Of a DNA stretch of 64,000 bases, positions 47,807 to 58,507 are shown in pieces. How positions within the stretch are numbered: the stretch's first letter is position 1; the number at the start of each line of letters is the position of its first letter. Below the pieces are notes generated by a model, which worked only from the letters and a program-made list of their open reading frames with translations, had not been told where the DNA came from and did no database searches. The stretch is taken from NCBI RefSeq assembly GCF_019320115.1, contig NC_089581.1, positions 12,929,152-12,993,151 on the forward strand, read 5' to 3'. The stretch comes from Miscanthus floridulus (lineage: Eukaryota > Streptophyta > Magnoliopsida > Poales > Poaceae). The translations under genes were made by a program, and so were the position numbers.

Positions 47807-48187
47807 ATCGGGCATGCAGGGACGGCGACGCGAGGCCCAGATCCTTCCCTGGTGGTGGATCCGGCAACCCGTGCAAGAGATCCATCAGTGACAGAACGTT
47901 CAGGTGTGGCCTAGATCTAATCGACGGCGAGGAGCAGCGGTTCGCGCAGCTCCACCGATGGCCCCGGCGAGCAGGTGACCGGATCCAGCCAGCGGGCGCC
48001 TGGATGGGCTCGATAGGCCTGTCCATGGATTTTCCTCTTTTTTGTTTTTTTATTTAATTAACCAAGGCGGACAGACAACCGCCTCGATAGTTCGTGTATT
48101 AACCGTGACCTTTTGTTCGAGGCGGTTACGGTTGCCCGCCTCGGTTAATCCAAAACGCCCACATCGATTAAACTTATCGTAGTAGTG
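47807..48187. mobile_element. Terminus of a CACTA (En/Spm) transposon
   Basis: Read on the minus strand from 48187 the sequence begins CACTACTACGATAAG. Subterminal copies of a GAGGCGG(T/G)-type motif follow in both orientations (about 48063-48152), the usual layout of a CACTA end. The other end is not in the window; element E or later insertions probably separate it. The GC-rich stretch at 47807-48020 is of unknown origin. Confidence 0.6.
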
Positions 48188-48828
48188 TAAATCGCAAACA
48201 AGAATGGAACAACGGCAACGAGTAATAGGAAGAGGGGAGCACCACCATGTCGTGAGGTTGAGACGGCGTTGTTAGCGGGGGCGATGACCAGTGCGGCGAA
48301 GTGGAGCTCCCCGTGGTCGCACGCACAAGGCTAGGGTTAGGCTGCACGTTCGCTTCTCCCTCTCCCTATTCGCACTTGCCGCCACCGTCATTCGCCATTT
48401 CTACTTCCGATAGCGACGGATTCAGTGCCCGACTGCACTATCGAAAGTCCGAAACAGATAGAAAAAGGAACAATGATTTGGGATTTAGGTGCGCTATTAG
48501 GAGAGGGACTTCGGTGGAGGCGGACCCGTCGTGGAGCGGCGTCACGCACAGAGGGTGTAGCATGACTGGTCGCTAAATGGAGATTGCGTTTGAGAATCTG
48601 GTGTTACTATTTGTTACTATTCGTGAGCATGCCAACTGACCTGCAGGCTGCAAATTCATGGCCCAGCTGTGTGGGCCCACAAGCAAAAAAGCCTAGCTAG
48701 CATTCCGGGACATACTTGGGAAGAACCGGGTCTGAGTTGAGCCCAATTGCCCCGTCCCCAATCGTCTCGCACGTACGGTCTCTCAGGCACATCGGCCTCG
48801 CCGCTGCAGAGACGACGGCGGCGGCGAG
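48188..48828. promoter_or_regulatory. Upstream region of the TMEM147 homologue
   Basis: This is the 641 bases between the CACTA terminus and the ATG. It becomes GC-rich near the gene, with a C/T-rich leader at about 48740-48830. I see no clear TATA box and no other ORF worth annotating. The CACTA end only about 640 bp upstream may have replaced older promoter sequence. Confidence 0.4.
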
Positions 48829-51800
48829 ATGACGGTCTTCCACTTCCTCAACTGCGCCTTCCTCACGTTCGGCCCCCACGTCGTCTACTACTCCGCCACC
48901 CCCCTGTACCTGCCTTTCCCTGTTTCGTCTCTCTCCCTCTCTGTCTCCGTGAGATCCGTATGCTAAACTTGCGGGATCTGCGTTTGTTAACTTGATCTGG
49001 CCGCTTTGTTGCGTGATCTGCACCGGAGTTTCTGAACGCATTATTGTGGGAGTTCTATTTTTGACCCAGCTTGTGGGATGGGGTTGTAGTCAGTGCAGTT
49101 GCAGTGAATTTCGCAGTGAACTTGGTTGGCGAACTTACGTTGCATTAGTTTGAGTGGATTAAGGTTTTCCATTCGAATCTAGTTAGCTGAGCCGCAATTA
49201 TTGTGGTGTTGTTTGTTGGGATTCAGAGCTTAGTTTGAGTGGATTAAGGTTTTCCATTTGAATCTAGTTAGCTGAGCTGCAATTATTGGTCTTTTAGGAG
49301 CTGTACCTGTCATGTAAGCTCACTTCATTAGTATATCTTTTTGTGGGTTGGGAGAGCAATATGATCGAGTGGAAGGCGCCGGTAAACTACACACTAGCAA
49401 TATGAAATGATGCTACTGATTGTTGAATCTTGTGAAGAACTTAATGTTACCAGAGGTGGAAGTAAATGCTTACTGGATCCATATTGTCTGTCAAGACTAG
49501 AGAGTAACCACATGTTAATTATGAAATTGTCAAGTACATTCTGCAGTGGAAAAGATTACATTGAAAGTCATGTAAATAACAGGCCGACGAATTGAATATT
49601 AAATGGTTGCTAGTATAGTGTTTTTTCTGTAGGTTTCTGGTTGTGGCGACCTGCCTTTTCAGTCACATAAAGGTCTGAATATCTCATTTCTCATCTAATA
49701 CAATAGTCACATCCAGTTCAACTAAACCCGTCACCCACTTGAGCATTGCCGGTGGGGCGTCTACCCATAACCCATGGAACATGTAGACTAGTTCATGGAT
49801 TCTTGGCAATGTATACCTAGCTGACCTAGTTTTATCTGAGCATACGAGGACCTTTACCAACATTTGAGTACGAAGGAAGGAGAGAAGGACATTTATAGGA
49901 TGGCTAGGGTTTGTGAGAGAAAGACAAGGGACTTCAACCGAGTTAAGTGCATTAAGGATGAAAGGGAGCATCTCTTGGTGAAGGATGATGAGATCCGACA
50001 TCGATGGCAAGAGTATTTTGACAAATTGTTCAATATCCCCGTCCCTCTGTAGCATTGATCCTAAATATCGAAAGGTATCCTTCCTAGGCACTACTTGACC
50101 TTCCAAACTAACATCTTCCTCCTCCCGAGTAGTAGTGCCGAAGTCACATCTCATATACTCAGTTTTAGTTCTACTAGGTTTTAGACTTAGTAGAACTAAA
50201 ACTGAGTATATGAGATGTGACTTCGGCACTAATACTCGGGAGGAGGAAGATATTAGTTTGGAAGGTCAAGTAGTGCCTAGGAAGGATATCTTTCGATATT
50301 TAGGATCAATGCTACAGAGGGACGGGGATATTGATGAAGATGTTAGCCATAGAATCAAAGCAGGGTGGATGAAGTGGCGGCAAGCGTCTGGTGTCCTATG
50401 TGACAAAAGGGTACCACAGAAGCTAAAATGCAAGTTTTATAGGATGGCGATTAGACCTGCTATGTTGTATGGTGTAGAATGTTGGCCTACGAAAAGACGA
50501 CATATTCAACAGCTAAGCGTCGCGGAAATGCGTATGTTGCGTTGGATTTGCGGTCATACAAGAAGGGATCGAGTTCGGAACGATGATATACGTGAGAGAT
50601 TAGGGGTAGCGCCAATTGAAGAAAAGCTTGTCCAACATCGGTTGAGATGGTTTGGACATGTGCAACGGAGACCTCCAGATGCACCGGTGCGTAGTGGAAT
50701 CCTAAGTCAGGATAGTAACGTGAAGAGAGGCAGAGGAAGACCGAAGTTGACTTGGATAGAGGCAATAAAAGGAGACTTGAAAGGATGGAATATACCCAAA
50801 GACTTAGCCATAGATAGGAGTGCTTGGAAGACAGCTATTCACGTGCCTGAACTTTGATTGCTTCTGTTGGGTTTCAACTCTAGCCTACCCCAACTTGTTT
50901 GGGACTTAAAGGCTTTGTTGTTGTTGTTGTTGTTCAATAGTGAGAATACGGACACAACCTTTCAGTTGGATGACTCTTTTGATGACACCAATAGGCGCTT
51001 TGTGCAGAGAATCCAAGAATCTGAGGTCAGAGAGGCGTTGAAAATGATGAAAGGAGGTAAGGCGATGGGACTAGATGGTATCTCAATCGAGGTGTTGAGA
51101 TGCCTCAGGGACATAGCTATAATATGACTAACCAAGCTGTTCAACCATATTTTTCGATCGAACAAGATGCCTGACGAGTGGAGGAGAAGTATATTGGTAC
51201 CGATCTACAAGAATAAAGGGGATATTCAAAGTTGTACTAATTACCGGGGAATTAAGTTGATGAGCCATACTATGAAGCTATGGGAGAGAGTTATCGAGCA
51301 TCGCTTGAGAACAATAACGCGGGTCTCTATGAACCAATTTGGTTTCATGCCCGGAAGGTCAACCATGGAAGCCATTTTCTTAATAAGACAAGTTATGGAG
51401 CGGTATATGGAGAAGAAGAAGGACCTACACATGGTTTTTATTGACTTGGAGAAGGCTTATGATAAAATACCAAGGAATGTTATGTGGTGGGCTTTGGACA
51501 AACATAAAGTCCCAACGAAGTACGCCGGGCTCATTAAAGATATGTATAACAATGTTGTGACTAGTGTTCGAACAAGTGATGGAGACACGGATGACTTCCC
51601 GATTAGGATATGACTACATCAAGGGTCAACTTTGAGCCCTTATCCGTTTGCTTTAGTGATGGATGAGGTCACAAGGGACATACAAGGGGACATCCCTTAG
51701 TGTATGCTTTTCGCGGACGATGTAGTGCTAGTTAATGAAAGCAGGATGGGAGTGAATCAGAAACTGGAGTTATTGCGGGAGACTTTGGAGTCCAAAGGTT

Positions 51801-54800
51801 TTAGACTCAGTAGAACTAAAACTGAGTATATGAGATGTGACTTCGGCACTACTACTCGGAAGGAGTAAGATATTAGTTTGGAAGGTCTAGTAGTGCCTAG
51901 GAAGGATACATTTCGATATTTAGGATCAATGCTACAGAGAGCCGGGGATATTGATGAAGATGTTAGCCATAGAATCAAAGCAAGATGGATGAAGTGGCTC
52001 AAAACATCTGGTGTCCTATGTGACAAAGGGTACCACATAAGTTAAAAGGCAAGTTTTATAGGACGGCGATTAGACCTGCTATGTTGTATGGTGCAGAATG
52101 TTGGCCTACGAAAAGGCGACATATTCAACAGATAAGTGTTCCGGAAATACGTATGTTGCGTTGGATTTGCGGTCATATGAGAAGGGATCGAGTTTGGAAC
52201 AATGATATACGTGATAGATTTGGGGTAGCACCAATTGAAGAAAAGCTTGTCCAACACCGGTTGAGATGGTTTGGACATGTCCAACGGAGACCTCCAGAGG
52301 CACCGGTGCGTAGTGGAATCCTAAGCCAGGATAGTAACGTGAAGAGAGGTAGAGGAAGACCGAAGTTGACTTGGGTAGAGGCAATAAAAGGAGACTTGAA
52401 AGGATGGAATATACTCAAAGACTTAGCCTTAGATAGGAGTGCTTGGAAAGCAGCTATTCACGTGCCTAAACCTTGATTGCTTCTGCTGTGTTTCAACTCT
52501 AGCCTACCCCAACTTGTTTGGGACTTAAAGGCTTTGTTGTTGTTGTTGTTGTTGTATATAAGAAAGCAGTGTTCTGCATCCAAAGGTTCCTTGGACTAAA
52601 CATTTTTTATCCAATCATCTGTTTCAGGTCAGAGTATGATACAATCGGCACTTCTGTAAAAGCGGCTGCTGTTTATCTTGGAACTGCACTTGTAAAGGTC
52701 AGCAACCAGTCCAGGATTCTTACGTATTGCAAATCTAAAGCAGTAAAGGGATAATCTAGTGCAAAATCATGATTAGGTGCAAGTTTGGAAAACAGATCTT
52801 TTTATTTGGGCACCAAATAACATGAAAAATTCCAGAAGGAAAAAGAAAATTAGATGTTGCCTCTGGATTATCGACTTGTTCAATATAGATATAGGTAGGT
52901 AATAAAAACCAAAACTTTGTATGTACAATAATAATTTGAGGTGGTATGCCTAGTTTTTGAATTTCTTTTGGCGTTATTTGGTACACAACTTTTTTGCCTA
53001 GCAGTGCTTTGTCATATTTCCCAGTGAGAACCATATGGTTGTTTAGCCAAATAATCTATCATTAATTGATCTGTTACCCAATCATTTTTTTTTCTTGTTT
53101 GATTGTGTTCTCATCGCCTTGTTGTGTCTACCTTTTTTTATTAATACTTGATGCTCTTTCAGTAGTTTGTCCTATTAATAACCTTAATATATTCTGCAAC
53201 CTATATACATCCTTTTGATTTTTAATACAAACTTTTGCTTTCTGCGTAACATGACACATAAGGAACAGATTTTTCTTTGATTGTTTTAAAGAAGTTATTC
53301 AAAACCTTTCCCTGATTTCAATTTTCTATAGTTTATTTTGCATGGTATAAAGTTTTGTTCTTAACTTTCAGAGGCTGATGTTACTTGTGTAATTCCTTTT
53401 CATAGCATTCTATTTTTTTCTATGCTTATTATCATGATAAGTTCAGTGAACCAATGGTAGTTAATTGTCTGCTAATGTTCCTATATCATATTGGCAGCTT
53501 GTTTGCTTGGCAACATTGCTCAAAGTACCTGAGAATGATAGCTTTGATCCCTATCAGGTATATTTGCTACACTTTATTGGACACGCAAAATACACTTTGA
53601 TTCCAACCTTGGTGTCCTCTAATCTATCCTGCTGTTTCCACTTTCAGGAGTTAATGAAAGTTTTTATTGGATTCATAGATGTAGCTGGACTGTATTTTGC
53701 TTTGACACAGTTGACCCACAGAAACATCTCTCAGAATCATAAGTTCCAGGCTGTTGGTCTTGGTAAGTACAGAGTTGTCTCTGAAATTTGATTCATGTCA
53801 AATTTTCAAACTGCATCCATTGGCTATAGTCACATTTATTCTCTCTTCTAATTTTGCATCTTCATCCTGTGCCTTTTTCTATTTGTCCTTGCGTGCTATG
53901 TGCTGAAAATATATGCTTAAGCTTACCTGTGCCCATCTTGAGTTGCACTGCACCTAGTTTTCCATGACATGGTTTTGGCTTGGATATATGGAAGCACACT
54001 TAGGCCCTGTTTGGATCTCCTAAGAAAAATGAGATGAGGTAGAAAAACGAGATTATGAGAATGAGATCCAAACACTTGGGTTCTAGAATGAGATTCTAGA
54101 ATCCAACTATCTACCCCAAACTCTATTTAGAGATTTCAGCTATGCAAAGGCAATAATGACTATGAGAATGGGATGCAAACTCCCTTTTTTTCATCCAGAA
54201 TCCAGATTCTACATTCACTATCTAGAATCCAGAATCTCGCTCTGAGAATGAGATCTGAATCTGAACAGGCCCTTAGACTTTGGCCCTTTCTCAATGTCTG
54301 AAATTTGACAGCATCTCGTTTTGTTAGTTTCTCTGCATAATTTTTTTTTTAAAAATGTGAGATTTTGGCCCTTTCTCAGTGTATGATAACTTTATTGTCA
54401 CTTATCATCAAAGGCCGGTTGTTTTGTGTTTTCAGGTTGGGCTTTTGCTGATTCAGTTCTGCACCGACTGGCACCTCTCTGGATTGGGGCAAGAGGGCTT
54501 GAATTTACATGGGAGTACATATTTCAAGGACTTGAAGCGAATGCTAATCTTGTATGCACTCAATACTATGTGAAAATATAGTACCAGATTCCTTGATTTG
54601 AAGAAAGCAACTTCCTAGTGCTGCAACCCATGATGTTTATTTGACATATTTGTCAACAAGAAGAATGCTTATTTATGTTTTTTCTACAGGTGATGACCCT
54701 CTCCCTTGCTGCATTAGGATCCTTGATGTGGCTTAGGAAGAACAAGCCTAGGACTTTGATTCCAATAATTTATGCATGTGCTCTGCTCTTGGCAACAATG

Positions 54801-55657
54801 CCATCTATCACCAGGTACAATGCTCCACTTTGTTTATATGTTCTTATTTCCCCTGTTTTCTGAAACAGAAAGTGCTTTATTACAAGAAATAGTAATTTCT
54901 AGATGTGTATGTCATCTTTTTTTGTTGTTCAGCCATGTCTGTAGATTATTCTAGCATGATTTGTATGGACTCGAGACTAAAAGGTTTCATTGTTGTTGCT
55001 GGTGTTGTCATTCAGTATGAACTCGGAAGATTATCTGAGTTCTTAACCGTTTCAACACCATGCTTAACACCTGATGGATTATATAGCAAATTTATTTTTT
55101 TGTCAACCCTAAACTTTTATATTATAATTTAGAAGTCCTAATTTTCCATCTCCATTGGATGTATCATCGTCATGTGCAAGGTTCCATGAATACCTTGAAT
55201 TCTTTTCGCTTGCTCCCTGTTAATCAAACTTAGTACACCAAAGGGCGTTTGAGTTTTCTGTTCAACTACGGCATGGATAGTAATTAATCTTATTCTTTGA
55301 GGAGTTATGGTGGCTCTTATATTTACCTAAGCTAGGACCAACTTTTGCATAGTGTTTCATGCTACCCAATTATGGTGGTGGACTATATATCTTATACTCT
55401 CCACTGACCAGGAATACCATTCCTTTATACCAATCATTGTTTATTGAATTTGCTGTGATTTGAGCGTTCCATGCTTTGTAGTTCTTTAGTATCACTGTCG
55501 TATTATTCACTGGGCCAAACATGCTCAAATATGCAGCTACTTGAGGAGGTCATTGGAGTGGCAGACACCAAAGGTGGTTGGCTTCGAGCTCTTCTCCTCG
55601 CTTGTTATGGCTTTCATCAGCTGGCAGCTGTTCTCGGCTTGTCAGAGACCGATGTAA
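48829..55657 (+). CDS. TMEM147: TMEM147 homologue (BOS/multipass translocon subunit), 7 exons
   Basis: The exons are 48829-48905, 52628-52697, 53498-53557, 53648-53762, 54436-54551, 54690-54814 and 55537-55657. All introns are GT-AG and the phases fit, giving 227 residues; human TMEM147 has 224. The N-terminus [20 protein letters not shown], then [25 protein letters not shown] and the hydrophobic tail follow the family along its whole length. TMEM147 is a multi-pass ER membrane protein. In animals it works with Nicalin and NOMO at the back of Sec61 during insertion of multi-span proteins. Several hydrophobic stretches fit this. The ATG was chosen because it opens the family N-terminus. Intron 1 is 3.7 kb, swollen by LINE insertions; intron 4 holds a MITE. 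The gene looks intact and is convergent with petM. Confidence 0.93.
49146..49288. repeat. 85-bp tandem duplication in intron 1
   Basis: The 58 bases starting TAGTTTGAGTGGATTAAGG at 49146 recur at 49231 with two mismatches. Both lie in intron 1 of the TMEM147 homologue, near its 5' end, with no coding potential. Confidence 0.85.
49860..52553 (+). mobile_element. RTE-clade LINE, 5'-truncated, interrupted by a second RTE copy
   Basis: The reading starts near [13 protein letters not shown] (49864), stops at 50034 and resumes at 50939 with the next part of the same protein. It continues through [11 protein letters not shown], the RT fingers and palm ([30 protein letters not shown] at about 51706) and the C-terminal [11 protein letters not shown]...[16 protein letters not shown]. 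It ends in a (TTG)n tail at 52535-52553, the usual 3' end of plant RTE elements. Stops at 51613, 51700 and 51868 and a frameshift near 52028 make it inactive. Its 5' part, including the endonuclease, is missing. It lies in intron 1 of the TMEM147 homologue in the gene's own orientation. Confidence 0.85.
50035..50929 (+). mobile_element. Second RTE LINE copy with inverted 5' segment, inserted in the first
   Basis: It is flanked by the 9-bp duplication TTGTTCAAT (50026-50034 and 50930-50938) and ends in a (TTG)n tail. The first ~142 bases (50035-50176) are in inverse orientation to the rest. From 50189 it reads the RTE C-terminal region up to a stop at 50857 (with [16 protein letters not shown]). 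The inverted piece repeats the start of the direct piece, so the two form a palindrome with a 12-base loop. A 5' inversion is what twin priming during LINE integration leaves behind. Confidence 0.88.
54003..54272. mobile_element. Tourist-like (PIF/Harbinger) MITE in intron 4
   Basis: It is 270 bp, flanked by TTA (54000-54002 and 54273-54275). The terminal inverted repeats begin GGCCCTGTTTGGATCT at the left and GGGCCTGTTCAGATTC at the right on the other strand. GAGAATGAGAT-type inner repeats occur. It has no coding capacity. Confidence 0.85.
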
Positions 55658-56302
55658 CAAGACATCCATAGCACTGCCAATTTTACGTGCGATTTGAAGC
55701 TCCTGAAGATGCCTTCCTGATACGTCAGAAGAATTAGGATGATAATTTGGCCTTTCCACTGCAACTCTTCTTGGCGTTCGGTTATAGCAACATTTTACTT
55801 AGAATCATCTGTTGTGAGCTGTAGAGCAGAAACCCATGCCTCAAATGAGTTGTTCTGTAACAGATGCTCGTGAAGGCGTTTGATCTGAAACCTTTTTGTT
55901 GTTATTATGGTGTGCATTTTGAATGATCAATTTAGTTGCATCATCTAGCGTATAGATCAGATAATTCAGGTATCTCACAGAATTCAAGAATAAAAACTTT
56001 GGTTCCATCTTTCTCCTGCTACGAAGCTGTATATGATTTGATTTTCAAGACATCATGATGTTTTTGGTTTCAGAGTGTCGCAAAACCGAATGAAGTCCTC
56101 TTGTTGTGAACACCTGGAGATCAATTGCAGACCTCGACTCCACAAACATGTTTCCACAGTATTCATCAATTGTCATGGATTACATACCAAAGTAAATTGA
56201 ATCGAAAGCATACATCACGTTTTATATATATCACGGCTTATGAAGCAGAGGAGGGCCAGAGGCGACAGTCGAGTGGCTGTTACTGGGGCAGGCGCGCGCA
56301 CC
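55658..56302. other. 3' flanks of the convergent TMEM147 homologue and petM
   Basis: This is 645 bases without a gene. AATAAA at 55989-55994 is a plausible polyadenylation signal for the plus-strand gene, 332 bases after its stop. The right part would hold the 3' UTR of petM on the minus strand. No repeats were recognised. Confidence 0.5.
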
Positions 56303-56657
56303 CTACTCGGCCTCCTCGACGGCGGCCTCCAACCGGAGCAGCACGAACCCGACGGCGACGCCGACGAGCACGAGGCCGTTCATGATGACGGCGATCCTGA
56401 AGATCTCCGCGGCGGCGTTCATCTGGGCGCCGAACGCGCCTGCCGCGCCGCTTGTTGCCCGCGGCGGGGCTGAGCGACGCGACGATCTTGGCGAAGGAGT
56501 AGTCGGCGGTCTTGCGCACCCCGAGCATGTTCACCTTGTTGAGCCCCTTGAGGCCGCTGTAGGCGTTCATGCCCTCCACGTACGTGACGCCGCCGGACCT
56601 CTTCTTGGCCGCCGGCGCCGCCAGCGACGGGATCGTTGCCACGGCGAACGACGCCAT
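56303..56657 (-). pseudogene. petM: petM, cytochrome b6f complex subunit 7 precursor, with a one-base frameshift
   Basis: PetM is a single-span subunit of about 4 kDa that is part of the thylakoid cytochrome b6f complex, between the photosystems. From the ATG at 56657 the reading is a serine/alanine-rich chloroplast transit region, then VTYVEGMNAYSGLKGLNKV and [18 protein letters not shown]. The frame then shifts. In the next phase the mature part follows intact: [32 protein letters not shown] and AAVEEAE, with a stop at 56303-56305. One extra base at about 56441 accounts for the break. Without it the length would be 117 residues, normal for the family. As read, the mature membrane span is not made. 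It could be a sequencing or assembly error in a GC-rich spot, or a pseudogene with an intact copy elsewhere. No intron would repair it. Confidence 0.8.
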
Positions 56658-56887
56658 CCCCTGCGCTGCTGGGTGGAGTAGCTAGAGAGCCTGCTGGCGA
56701 CGGGCAAGACAGGCAGTGAGAACAGGTGACTGTAATGCAGTGCGGAGAATTGGAACGCGGCATGAACCAAGGACGCTTACCTGTGGCTCGTGAGAAGTGT
56801 GGCCGGCGGGGTGGTGGTGGACGGGATGGATGGCTTGAGCGGCGGGCGGGCGGGAGGGAGCGCGGTTTTCTACGGGTGATGAGGGGA

Positions 56888-56935
56888 GGATAAGGCGGGG
56901 CGGGGAATGGACGGTCGCCAAGGGGGAGTTTATCC
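56888..56935 (-). promoter_or_regulatory. Two I-box-like elements upstream of petM
   Basis: GATAAGG at 56889-56895 (plus strand) and GGATAA on the minus strand at 56930-56935 lie about 230-280 bp upstream of the petM ATG. GATAA-type I-boxes are common in promoters of light-regulated photosynthesis genes. The match is short, so this is suggestive only. Confidence 0.3.
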
Positions 56936-57188
56936 TTGGTGGTGACATGGAGGAGGTCCATTTGGTGAGCGGAGGGACGCTGATTCGCCAAGGGGGATGT
57001 TTTCGTCTTCCTTCTCCCCGTGGGCCGGTGGCGTCCGTGGGATGCACACGCACACGCTGCCTGCGGCTGCCGTTCACTAGCAGCTCTCGACAGCACGACC
57101 TTTCTATTCTAGGATGAAATTTGTTACGGTGCTCATCAGAACAACCTGTGAGTCTGAGTCTCATCTCTCGTTCGAGCGTGTGTGAGCA

Positions 57189-58498
57189 GGAACCAGATCC
57201 TCTAACTTCGGAACCAGATCCTCTAACTTCACCCTCGATGACAGCAGAGTGCAGTCGAAGTATCAGGACCGTCAGCTGCGGATCGGACGATAGCTCTGCA
57301 ATTCCCTGCAAAAGTGACATGGGCTGCACAAAAGCAAGGCCCATCGTAGCCCACGGGTCCTGCCGAGGGCCGCATCGTCGCCGCTCTCATGCCGAGCGGC
57401 ACGCCTTCGCCGTCCCTGGCTGAGCGCCGTCGCCGTCCTGGACCCTGCTGGGCTGCAGCGTTTCCACCTCGCCCACGTCCTGCACACCTTATACCAGTGC
57501 GGAGCTTGAGTTTGGCTAGCTGCAGACATGGCTCCTGTCACAGGAGCTTTTTCAATTGCTGATTGTTGCAAATTCAGAGATGCACACAATGTTCTGGTGT
57601 TCTCTGTCATCCAGTAGGTGTATATGACCTTATTGCTGGTCATATGAACTTTACAATTCTCTGAATTTCAGGAGGCAGAAGGCATTCTTACAAATTTGCA
57701 AAAAGATAATTCAGAACGCAACCAAATATCCATGCTACTAGCATTCAGCAATAACATTGATTGCCCCCTGCAAAATAAAAGGTTCAGAAAAACAATGTAT
57801 GGTTCAGAGAAACAGTCTATCACTTTGAAATATTACAGTTAATACTTTGAAACACAATTTGTACATCTAGTCATTCATTTTGATAATTCAGTGGTCACAT
57901 TCTCACATGTTTAGTCACAATATCTCTTTACAATCTCACAATCCTATGTAACCACTCTGCTATTGAACTGCCAACAATCAGCTCTGCTATTTACAGACCA
58001 TTCTGAACATCTGAATAGCATGGGACACACTCTGAACATTTGACAGCCTGAAACTGCAAGGACGTCAAGAATATCCATGGCGCATCCATGCAAGAAACCC
58101 GTTCATGCTCGCAAGCAAGCCTAGCTCTCGTGTAGGCATGATCTACTTGCCGTGAGCCCACGGCCTGCTGCTCGCTAACTTCGCCGGCACACGGAGCAGA
58201 CCAAGTCGAGCATTCAAAGGCGAAGCATGGCGCGGCACACGGCAGCGAGCGGCGGCGCAGCAAACGGCGGTGAGCAGCAGCGCGGCGCCTAGGTTCTCGT
58301 CGAGGGAACTTGCGGATGCGGCCGCAACTCGACGAGCTGTCGACAGCGTGGGCTGTAGTTGGGCCGGACCGGACTGGAGGCTGTGAACGCACCCGTAAGT
58401 GCTAGCCAGATGCGCGGACGTCCGATTGTGAAGGAACGACGATCCTTCATCGACTGCACCCGGCAGTCATCCAAGTCGAAGTTAGAGGATCTTGTTCC
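57189..58498. mobile_element. Mutator-like non-autonomous element upstream of petM
   Basis: The ends are inverted repeats of at least about 50 bp: GAACCAGATCCTCTAACTTC at the left and GAACAAGATCCTCTAACTTC on the other strand at the right. Matches continue over GATGAC and GTGCAGTCGA. The flanks GTGTGAGCA (57180-57188) and GAGTGAGCA (58499-58507) agree at 8 of 9 bases, the target duplication length of Mutator-like elements. At the left end the first 21 bases are present twice in tandem. No transposase is seen; the interior of 1.3 kb could hold a captured fragment that I do not recognise. Confidence 0.65.
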
Positions 58499-58507
58499 GA
58501 GTGAGCA

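Noticed and set aside
50035..50329. Terminal inverted repeats of a small DNA transposon
   Set aside because: The arms are parts of RTE coding sequence and the unit carries a LINE tail and 9-bp duplication outside the palindrome, so a 5'-inverted LINE explains it.
56280..56657. 125-codon minus-strand ORF taken at face value
   Set aside because: Its Arg-rich C-terminal part is the out-of-frame reading of the petM mature region; the conserved frame ends at 56303.
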